Shown here piece by piece: positions 1 to 9,375 of a stretch of DNA of 64,000 nucleotides. Numbering within the stretch: the first letter of the stretch is position 1; every line of letters begins with the position of its first letter. The stretch lies in NCBI RefSeq assembly GCF_002362315.1, contig NZ_MTZV01000001.1, positions 186,001-250,000 on the forward strand, given 5' to 3'. Made by a program: the position numbers and the translations under genes. The stretch comes from Paraburkholderia acidicola. Lineage in GTDB: Bacteria > Pseudomonadota > Gammaproteobacteria > Burkholderiales > Burkholderiaceae. A model generated the notes under the pieces. The model saw only the letters and a list, made by a program, of their open reading frames with translations. It was not told the DNA's origin and searched no databases.

Positions 1-862
1 CGTAGTTATGGTTAACGGTCAAGCGGACAGGCACCGTTTCATTGTCCTGATCGATCACACCCGTGATCGCGATGCCGTAATTCGTGCCGCTACTGGATAG
101 TGAATAGACAGAACCCGTCGGCGCATTGGCTTGCGCACGATTCTTCTGAAACTCGTCGAAGGAATAACTGTAAAAGTAAGCCGGCTTACCCGTCACCGGC
201 CAGAGGCCGTTATCGCTGAAAGTGATGACGTCATCGCCAGAATAGGTGGCCGGCAGCGTCAGCGGATGCCTCGATGTGATACCCACTACCGGCACGATAT
301 GGTCGTATTCCGGATCACCGGCGTTGGGATCGCGAGATCCGTCGAACAGATAATGGTTGGTATAGAGGGTGATCAACACGGGGTAACTGGCCAGCACATT
401 CTGTTTCACCCATGCGAGAAAGTCGTTCGTGTCGGTCTCGGTGGCGGTGTTCCACTCCACCGCCTTGAGATGCATCTGTCTAGCGGCATAAACATCGTTT
501 ACGCCGGGCAACAACTGGCTGCTCTGCTTGTATTGGGGCGTATTCTTGCTGGCGATGGCGCGTGCATCGTACTGGGAGACATATTGCCCGTAATAGAGCC
601 CAGCCGAAATCATCGCGACTTCACCGCAGTAACCGAAATTCCCGCGCCACTGCAGGCGTGGCGGTATCGCGAGTTTCTTGCTGTATGCCTCTGACGCCTT
701 CGACACTTTTGCTACCGAAGCGGTATTGCCCGGCGAATCGCCGCCGCAGGCCGACAGCGGCAGACAGATCACTAACGCCCAAAGTGCTTTCCGTGACGGA
801 AGCACGTGCTGCACCGGCTTTCCAAAGGATAGGTTGGAATATTTTTTTGCTGTGGTTCGCAT
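1..862 (-). CDS. C39-like (papain-fold) cysteine peptidase-type lipoprotein, 3' end outside window
   Basis: This reading frame stays open from ATG at 862 to the window edge (287 codons), so the C-terminus is missing. The N-terminus is a lipoprotein signal: basic n-region, hydrophobic stretch around residues 27-37, lipobox LSAC with Cys39, then GGD. The rest resembles bacterial C39-like/papain-like lipoproteins: GNFGYCGEVAM (candidate nucleophile Cys79), later YDHIVPVVG (candidate catalytic His), then a TFSDNG segment. Predicted place is the envelope, with peptidase or transglutaminase-like activity; no substrate can be read. The ribosome site is weak (gaaaccctt before the ATG), so the start is less sure than the frame. 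It shares the Cys-Gly-Gly-Asp mature start with many other lipoproteins in this window. Confidence 0.72.
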   Translation of the reverse strand, partial: MRTTAKKYSNLSFGKPVQHVLPSRKALWALVICLPLSACGGDSPGNTASVAKVSKASEAYSKKLAIPPRLQWRGNFGYCGEVAMISAGLYYGQYVSQYDARAIASKNTPQYKQSSQLLPGVNDVYAARQMHLKAVEWNTATETDTNDFLAWVKQNVLASYPVLITLYTNHYLFDGSRDPNAGDPEYDHIVPVVGITSRHPLTLPATYSGDDVITFSDNGLWPVTGKPAYFYSYSFDEFQKNRAQANAPTGSVYSLSSSGTNYGIAITGVIDQDNETVPVRLTVNHNY

Positions 863-1133
863 AAGGGTTTCACTGTTAGCAACCCGCTTGCCCGGGTCAG
901 GACTCCCCGCTTGAGAATCGCTGCTTGATAGGTTCGAATTCGCAGTTGTTCGAAATATAGGGGGAGCGAGATCTAGTGATTGTTGAATTTTGTAGTGGCT
1001 CTGCCGTGTTTCGTGCCGCTACGCCCATGCATCAAATTTTTTCAACAACGTGTCGAATTCCAGGGCGGCTGTTCGTCGTGATAGTGAAAGCCGACCATCA
1101 AACCCCGGGTCGGACTAGCGAAGGGAGAAGACC

Positions 1134-1742
1134 ATGAGAAAGTTAATCCTGATGATGTCCATGTCGCTCGACAGCTTTGTGAGCGGCCCCGACGGCGACA
1201 TCAAATGGGTATTTACCGGTGACCAGGAGGCCGTGGCCTGGAAGGTGGAAAACTTGTGGAACGCGAGCCTGTTGATCATGGGCCGCAGCTCCTTTCAGGA
1301 GATGGCCACCTTTTGGTCCACCTCCACCACGGTGTTTGCACCGCCGATGAACCAGATCCCCAAGGCGGTCTTTTCAAAACAGCGATTGAAAGCGGCCGCC
1401 ACGACCACGAAACCCGGAGATGCCCAGGCCCCGACCGCGCAACTTCAACCCGGCGCGGAAAGCTGGGCGCAGCCCTACGTGGCCAGCGGCGATCTCGCCG
1501 ACGAAATCACCATGCTGAAGGCTAAGGGCGGCAAACCGATCATCGCTTTGGGAGGCGCTACCTTCGCGCGTAGTCTCATCGCCGGGAACCTGGTCGATGA
1601 ATACGCCCTGCTGGTTCATCCGATTGCATTGGGCAAAGGCGTACCGATCTTCTCCGAGCTGCCCGCGCCGAGACCACTCAAACTGGTCAGCTCGAAAACC
1701 TTTCCGCTCGGCTCGGTGGCGCAGATTTATCGACCGGCTTGA
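1134..1742 (+). CDS. Dihydrofolate reductase family protein (RibD C-terminal fold)
   Basis: The 202-residue protein starts MRKLILMMSMSLDSFVSGPDG, the typical opening of the YwjB/YyaP group of DHFR-fold reductases. It has a central LLIMGRSSFQEMA segment and a C-terminal GKPIIALGGATFARSLI nucleotide-binding segment, followed by LVDEYALLVHPIALGKGVPIF, all family hallmarks. It probably uses NADPH, but the substrate is unknown; such proteins are usually neither essential DHFR nor riboflavin enzymes. A good Shine-Dalgarno (agggag, 8 nt before the ATG) fixes the start. It appears monocistronic, divergent from the preceding lipoprotein gene and convergent with katG. Confidence 0.85.
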   Translation: MRKLILMMSMSLDSFVSGPDGDIKWVFTGDQEAVAWKVENLWNASLLIMGRSSFQEMATFWSTSTTVFAPPMNQIPKAVFSKQRLKAAATTTKPGDAQAPTAQLQPGAESWAQPYVASGDLADEITMLKAKGGKPIIALGGATFARSLIAGNLVDEYALLVHPIALGKGVPIFSELPAPRPLKLVSSKTFPLGSVAQIYRPA

Positions 1743-1822
1743 TGGTGCGCGACTACGCGCATTCGTTCTGACCTAGGCTCCCGATCAGAGCATCAGATCC
1801 GACATGCTGCGAAACGACAGCC

Positions 1823-1855
1823 AGACAAAAACGGCCGATCTCACGATCAGCCGTT
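1823..1855 (-). terminator. Intrinsic terminator of katG
   Basis: An 11-bp stem with one mismatch (1830-1840 with 1845-1855, 4-nt loop) lies about 50 bp past the katG stop. On the minus strand it is followed directly by TTTTgt. On the plus strand no T tract follows, so it mainly serves katG. Confidence 0.65.
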
Positions 1856-1901
1856 CTACTTCGATGCAAGAAAGACCGTTAAGGTCTATCCCCAGCGCCC
1901 A

Positions 1902-4148
<2,247 letters not shown>

Positions 4149-4319
4149 CTATTACATCCTAATGGCCCTCATCTTAGGGTGGAAATAGGTTTATTTCATG
4201 GCGACGCTACAGAAAAGCTAAGGACGCCGCCGCGTAGACGGTCATCTCAGTACCTCGAATCGCAACTGTGTGTTCTAGCCGCGGCAACAAATCTCCCGCG
4301 CAATTTTCGGTTGGCCAAT

Positions 4320-4346
4320 TATAATGCCTAGTCAACTATTGATTAG
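4320..4346 (+). promoter_or_regulatory. -10 element and MarR-type operator upstream of marR
   Basis: A perfect TATAAT (4320-4325) is followed 3 bp later by an imperfect inverted repeat CTAGTCA-N5-TGATTAG (4328-4346, one arm mismatch). It ends 11 bp before the marR start codon. The layout is typical of an autoregulated MarR repressor blocking its own promoter. I do not see a convincing -35 box. Confidence 0.5.
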
Positions 4347-4357
4347 TCACGTCAACA

Positions 4358-4870
4358 ATGATCGAAATCGTTCCTCCTTCATCCGCGATCGGCGACTACG
4401 AACTGGGTGAAAACGTCGGTTACCTGGTCGGGCGCGTGACCTCGGCGCTCACGCACCTCGTTACGCAGCGCACGCTCGCCGAGCTCGACATTACGGCCAC
4501 CCAGGGCCGCACGCTGTACATGGTCGCCAGCGGCCGATGCGTGCTCGCCGTCGAACTGGCGCGTGAGTTCGGCACCGACGCCAGCGCGGTCACACGCCTG
4601 ATCGACCGCCTCGCGCAGCGTCAGCTGCTGACCCGGGAACGCAGCACCTCGGACCGGCGCGTCGTCCGGCTCGCGGTGACCCCGGAAGGTCAGGCCATTG
4701 CGGCCCGGATGCCGGCCATTTTCAACGACGTGCTTGACCGGTTGCTGACCGGCTTCACGCCCGAGGAAGTCGGATTTCTAAAGAACATGCTGCGCCGCCT
4801 GCTCGCCAATCACGCTCATTCCATCGAGATAAATCATGTTACGGCAACCAATTTTGATAGAAAATCGTAA
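4358..4870 (+). CDS. MarR family transcriptional regulator of the efflux operon
   Basis: The 170-residue winged-helix protein has a recognition helix region around TDASAVTRLIDRLAQRQLL and the wing signature STSDRRVVRLAVTPEG, both typical of MarR. It is the first gene of an operon with an outer-membrane lipoprotein, an EmrA-type adaptor and an EmrB-type pump, so it likely represses the operon and is released by a phenolic or other toxic ligand. An inverted repeat just upstream of its start codon is a plausible operator. The next gene begins 13 bp past its stop. Ligand unknown. Confidence 0.9.
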   Translation: MIEIVPPSSAIGDYELGENVGYLVGRVTSALTHLVTQRTLAELDITATQGRTLYMVASGRCVLAVELAREFGTDASAVTRLIDRLAQRQLLTRERSTSDRRVVRLAVTPEGQAIAARMPAIFNDVLDRLLTGFTPEEVGFLKNMLRRLLANHAHSIEINHVTATNFDRKS

Positions 4871-4883
4871 GACATTAATTGCC

Positions 4884-6464
4884 ATGTCCATTATTAAGCG
4901 GAACTTTCATACGTGTGGTTGGGTGATGCAGCGCCTTTCGCTGTCCGCGGCCGGGCTGTCCAGGCGGATGGTTCTCGCTGCCGCGACGACGGCATTCGCC
5001 CTTGCGGGATGCGCGAATTACAGCGGTATCAAGAGCGACAAGCAGATCGTGTCGCCTGCGCAGGTCGAGTCGACGCAAAGCCTGCCCGCCGAGGGCGGTC
5101 AATGGCCGTCGCTCGACTGGGCGACCCAGTTCGGCGATCCGCAACTGCCGAAGCTGATCGCTGAAGCGCTGGACGGCAGCCCGTCGATCGCGCAGGCCCA
5201 GGCGCGTCTCGCGAAGGCTTCGTCGTATATCGAAAGCACGCGCTCGGCGCTGTCGCCGAAGGTCGACGCCAGCTCTTCGTGGAACCGCGAGCTCTTCTCG
5301 ACCAACGGGCTCTACCCACCTCCGTATGGCGGCACCTGGTATAGCGAGAACAACGCGCTCGCGAGTGCGTCGTGGGACCTCGACCTGTGGGGCAAAAATC
5401 GTCAGCGTCTTGGTCAGGCGGTGTCGCAGGCAAAGGCTGCCGAGGCCGACGTGCAGCAGGCTCGCGTGACGCTGGCCGCATCGGTGGCCAGTACCTATAA
5501 CCAGTTGGCGCAGCTGTATGCGCTGCGCGATATCGCCCAGCGCGAAATCCGCAATCGCGAAGAGATCAGCCGGATCACCAACGGTCGCGTCACCGCCGGT
5601 CTCGACACCGACGTCGAGAAGCAGACCGCGGTCGGCAACATCGCGACAACGCGCTCGAACCTGAGCGATCTCGACGGCCAGATCACGACCACGCGCTATC
5701 AGCTTGGTGCGCTGCTCGGCAAGGGCCCCGATCGCGGCTTGCAGATTGCCGAACCGGTGCTGAGCGCCGGTGTGACGGGTGCCACGGTCGCGCTGCCGGA
5801 CAACCTGCCGGCCGACCTCGTAGCGCGCCGCCCCGACATCGTCGCGGCACGCTGGCAGGTCGAAGCAGCCATGCACGACGTGAAGGAAGCAAAGGCCGAG
5901 TTCTTCCCGGACGTCAATCTGTCGGCCGGTTTCGGTTTCGATGCATTCGGTTGGGGTCGCTTCCTGACGTCCGCGAGCCGGCAGGCACAGTTCGGTCCTG
6001 CCGTGCATCTGCCGATCTTCGATGCCGGCGAATTGCGCTCGCAACTGAAGGGTCGCTATGCCGACTTCGATCTCGATGTTGCGAACTACAACCAGACCTT
6101 GATCAACGCGCTGACCGATGCGGCAACCCAGGTGTCGTCGATCCGTTCGATCGACAAGCAGATGGGCGACGCACAGCGCGCACTCGATGCCACGACCAGG
6201 GCGTACCAGCTCGCCACGATCCGCTACAAGGCTGGCCTGACCGAACAGTTGCAGGTACTGAGCGCCGATCAAAACCGCCTCGCCGCCGAACAGACAGTGA
6301 CCACGCTCAAGATGAACCGACGCGATATGCAGATCGGCCTCATCAAGGCGCTCGGCGGTGGCTTCGATGCGACGCAGACAGCGCTCGTGGTACCGGGCGA
6401 TGCTCCGGTCGCGGCGGCAGCGGCGGCGGCGGCGGCGAACACGCAGCAGAGCGCAGCGAACTGA
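4884..6464 (+). CDS. NodT family outer-membrane efflux lipoprotein
   Basis: TolC-like outer-membrane factor of an EmrAB-type tripartite pump, 526 residues from the chosen ATG. The signal peptide ends in lipobox LAGC (Cys43). The body holds the two outer-membrane efflux repeats, including the RRPDIVAARWQVEAAMHDVK segment and the AELRSQLKGRYADFDLDVANYNQ-type helices (cut here only for naming the region). The C-terminus carries a long alanine run. ATG 4884 avoids overlap with marR; 4926 is also possible and 4836 would overlap marR. No start has a strong Shine-Dalgarno. It forms the outer-membrane channel for the next two genes. Confidence 0.9.
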   Translation: MSIIKRNFHTCGWVMQRLSLSAAGLSRRMVLAAATTAFALAGCANYSGIKSDKQIVSPAQVESTQSLPAEGGQWPSLDWATQFGDPQLPKLIAEALDGSPSIAQAQARLAKASSYIESTRSALSPKVDASSSWNRELFSTNGLYPPPYGGTWYSENNALASASWDLDLWGKNRQRLGQAVSQAKAAEADVQQARVTLAASVASTYNQLAQLYALRDIAQREIRNREEISRITNGRVTAGLDTDVEKQTAVGNIATTRSNLSDLDGQITTTRYQLGALLGKGPDRGLQIAEPVLSAGVTGATVALPDNLPADLVARRPDIVAARWQVEAAMHDVKEAKAEFFPDVNLSAGFGFDAFGWGRFLTSASRQAQFGPAVHLPIFDAGELRSQLKGRYADFDLDVANYNQTLINALTDAATQVSSIRSIDKQMGDAQRALDATTRAYQLATIRYKAGLTEQLQVLSADQNRLAAEQTVTTLKMNRRDMQIGLIKALGGGFDATQTALVVPGDAPVAAAAAAAAANTQQSAAN

Positions 6465-6518
6465 ACCCGAATTTCCATCCCGATGAACGACACCGATTCA
6501 AAGAGTCCGGAGCTCACC

Positions 6519-7778
6519 ATGAACACCCCGCAGCAAGTTGCCGCTGAAACTCAACCGGCCAACAACAACGGCAAGCGCCAACGCATGACGGCGTTACTCG
6601 TCATCGTGATCCTGATCGCCGCGACTGCGTACGGTCTGTACTACTTCCTCGTCGCCCGTTTCCATGAAGACACCGACGATGCCTACGTGAACGGCAACGT
6701 CGTGCAGATCACGCCGCAGGTGAGCGGCACCGTGATCGCCGTGAACGCGGACAACACGCAGACCGTCAAGGCCGGCGATCCGATCGTCGCACTCGATCCC
6801 GCCGACGCGCGCGTCGCGCTTCAGCAATCGGAAGCGAATCTCGGACAGACGGTGCGTCAGGTACGCGGCCTCTTCGCCAACGACGATCAATACCTCGCCC
6901 AGGTCGCCGTCCGCCAGTCGGATCTGTCGCGTGCGCAGGACGATCTGCGCCGCCGGTTGACGGTTGCCGGCACAGGCGCCGTGTCGCAGGAAGACATCGC
7001 GCATGCACGCGATGCCGTGAAGAGCGCAGAAGCCGCGCTCGACGCTGCCCAGCAGCAGCTCGCTGCAAACCGCGCGTTGACGGCGAATACCACCATCGCA
7101 GGCCATCCGGACGTGCAGGCGGCCGCTGCGAAAGTCCGCGACGCGTACCTCGCGAACGCACGCAACACACTGCCCGCGCCGGTCACAGGCTATGTCGCAC
7201 AACGCTCGGTGCAGGTTGGCCAGCGTGTGTCGCCGGGCACGCCGTTGATGGGCATCGTGCCGCTGAACGGCGTGTGGATCGATGCGAACTTCAAGGAAGT
7301 GCAGTTGAAGCACATCCGCATCGGCCAGCCGGTCGAACTGACGGCGGATGCATATGGGTCGTCGGTGGTGTTTCACGGCAATGTGGTCGGCTTCTCGGCC
7401 GGCACCGGCTCGGCGTTTTCGTTGCTGCCCGCGCAGAACGCGACCGGCAACTGGATCAAGGTCGTGCAGCGCCTGCCGGTGCGTATCGCAATCGATCCTC
7501 AGGAACTCGAGCAACACCCGCTGCGCATCGGCCTGTCGATGCAGGTCGACGTGGACATCAAGAACGACTCGGGTAGCGAACTCGCGAGTGCAAAGAACAC
7601 CGTGTATCAGACCAGCGTGTTCGAGAACTACGGTGACCAGGCCGACGCAGAGATCGCCCGCATCATCGCCGAGAACGCTGGGAATGCCGGGACGAGCGGC
7701 GCCGCGCAAAAGGTAGCCGCGCACGCGGCAAAGGCCGGCGCATCGACGAACACACAGGTTGATCCGAAGCGGACGTAA
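6519..7778 (+). CDS. EmrA-like HlyD family membrane fusion protein
   Basis: Periplasmic adaptor linking the MFS pump to the NodT channel. The 419-residue chain has one N-terminal membrane segment (about residues 24-45, LLVIVILIAATAYGLYYF), then biotinyl-lipoyl-like motifs (TDDAYVNGNVVQITPQVSG; VTGYVAQRSVQVGQRV) either side of a coiled-coil hairpin, as in EmrA. The start at 6519 is preferred over 6483 because ggag sits 8 nt upstream. It begins 54 bp after the lipoprotein gene; the pump gene follows after about 34 bp. Confidence 0.93.
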   Translation: MNTPQQVAAETQPANNNGKRQRMTALLVIVILIAATAYGLYYFLVARFHEDTDDAYVNGNVVQITPQVSGTVIAVNADNTQTVKAGDPIVALDPADARVALQQSEANLGQTVRQVRGLFANDDQYLAQVAVRQSDLSRAQDDLRRRLTVAGTGAVSQEDIAHARDAVKSAEAALDAAQQQLAANRALTANTTIAGHPDVQAAAAKVRDAYLANARNTLPAPVTGYVAQRSVQVGQRVSPGTPLMGIVPLNGVWIDANFKEVQLKHIRIGQPVELTADAYGSSVVFHGNVVGFSAGTGSAFSLLPAQNATGNWIKVVQRLPVRIAIDPQELEQHPLRIGLSMQVDVDIKNDSGSELASAKNTVYQTSVFENYGDQADAEIARIIAENAGNAGTSGAAQKVAAHAAKAGASTNTQVDPKRT

Positions 7779-7812
7779 GCAATCTCGACACCCACACCCT
7801 ACGAGACTTCCC

Positions 7813-9375
7813 ATGGCCCAGGCTCAGGCACCCGCCACACCTCCCCCACTGCAAGGCGGCAAGCTCGTTCTCGCCACGATCGCCGTTGCACTGGCCACAT
7901 TCATGACCGTGCTCGACTCATCGATTGCCAACGTCGCGATTCCGAACATCTCCGGCGACCTCGGCGTATCCGTCGATGAAGGCACGTGGGTCATCACCAT
8001 GTTCGCCGCCGCCAACGCCGTGTCGATTCCGCTGACCGGCTGGCTTACGCAGCGCATCGGCCAGATCAAGCTGTTCGTCGGCGCGATCCTCGCGTTCGTG
8101 CTCGCGTCGTGGCTGTGCGGCATGGCGCCGACGTTGCCGATCCTGCTCGGCGCACGGGTGCTGCAAGGCGTCGTGGCCGGTCCGCTGATTCCGTTGTCGC
8201 AAGCTATTTTGCTCGGCTCGTATCCGAAACAAAAATCGGCGACGGCGCTATCGCTGTGGGCCATGACCGCCACAGTCGGTCCGATCGCGGGGCCGCTGCT
8301 CGGTGGCTGGATCACTGACAGCTACAACTGGTCATGGATCTTCTATATCAACATTCCGGTGGGCATCTTTGCGGCGGGCGTGACATGGTCGATCTACCGC
8401 TCCCGTGAAACGCAGACGCGCAAGCTGCCGATCGATGTCGTTGGCCTGGGTCTGCTGATCGCGTGGGTCGCGTCGCTGCAGGTGATGCTCGACAAAGGCA
8501 AGGACCTCGACTGGTTCAATTCACCGACGATCGTCGTGCTCGGCATCACCGCGGTGATCAGCTTCGCGTTCTTCCTGATGTGGGAGCTGACCGAAGAGAA
8601 TCCGATCGTCGATCTCCGGCTCTTCGGGCAACGCAATTTTCTCGGCGGAACGATTGCGATCTCGATTGCGTATGCGGTCTTTTTCGGCAATCTCGTGCTG
8701 TTGCCGCAGTGGATGCAGGAATACCTCAATTACCGTTCCGTCGATGCGGGGCTCGTCACCGCCCCGCTCGGTATTTTCGCAGTGCTCCTTGCACCGGCAA
8801 TGGGTCGCATCATGGGGCGCCTTGACGCACGCATCATTGCAACGCTTGCGTTCTCCGGGTTTGCGGCCGTCTTTTTCATGCGCTCGCATTACCTGACCGA
8901 CATCGATACATGGCATCTCGTGCTGCCTACTCTGCTGCAAGGTATTCCGATGGCGCTCTTCTTCGTACCGCTCACCGCCATCATCCTGTCGGGCCAACCG
9001 GCTCACCGCATTCCCGCGGCCGCGGGGTTGTCAAATTTCGCGCGGGTGTTTTGCGGTGCGGTCGGTACCTCGCTCGCGAGTAACGAGTGGAACAACCGGA
9101 CTGTGCTGCATCACACGCGGCTCACTGAGCAGGCTAACGCCAACAATCCGCTGTTTAACCACTGGATCGATTCGACTCAATCGCTGCTGCATCTGAATGT
9201 GCAGTCCGCGCGCGCGCTGTTCGATTCGACGGTGAACAACCAGTCTGCGATGCTGGGCCTCGACGATGTGTTCTATATCTCCGCGGTCATCTTCATCGTG
9301 ATCATTCCGCTGATCTGGATCACACGGCCGGCAAAAGGCGGTGGCGGTGCCGATGCGGCGGCCGGTGCGCATTGA
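7813..9375 (+). CDS. EmrB-like DHA2 family MFS multidrug transporter
   Basis: Proton-driven inner-membrane exporter of the 14-helix DHA2 family, 520 residues. It shows the N-terminal VLDSSIANVAIPNISGDLG motif and the WVITMFAAANAVSIPLTGWL segment that define EmrB/QacA-type pumps, plus GPLLGGWITDSYNWSWIF (antiporter motif C region). ATG 7813 follows gaga and is preferred to an upstream in-frame start that would overlap emrA. With the previous two genes it makes a complete envelope-spanning pump for hydrophobic toxins. Its stop directly abuts the stop of the convergent GH92 gene, with no spacer. Confidence 0.94.
   Translation: MAQAQAPATPPPLQGGKLVLATIAVALATFMTVLDSSIANVAIPNISGDLGVSVDEGTWVITMFAAANAVSIPLTGWLTQRIGQIKLFVGAILAFVLASWLCGMAPTLPILLGARVLQGVVAGPLIPLSQAILLGSYPKQKSATALSLWAMTATVGPIAGPLLGGWITDSYNWSWIFYINIPVGIFAAGVTWSIYRSRETQTRKLPIDVVGLGLLIAWVASLQVMLDKGKDLDWFNSPTIVVLGITAVISFAFFLMWELTEENPIVDLRLFGQRNFLGGTIAISIAYAVFFGNLVLLPQWMQEYLNYRSVDAGLVTAPLGIFAVLLAPAMGRIMGRLDARIIATLAFSGFAAVFFMRSHYLTDIDTWHLVLPTLLQGIPMALFFVPLTAIILSGQPAHRIPAAAGLSNFARVFCGAVGTSLASNEWNNRTVLHHTRLTEQANANNPLFNHWIDSTQSLLHLNVQSARALFDSTVNNQSAMLGLDDVFYISAVIFIVIIPLIWITRPAKGGGGADAAAGAH

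Noticed and set aside
4875-6272. Long open frame (465 codons) on the minus strand opposite the NodT gene
   Set aside because: Arg/Gly/Asp-rich translation with no fold features; the plus strand encodes a clear outer-membrane factor with signal peptide.
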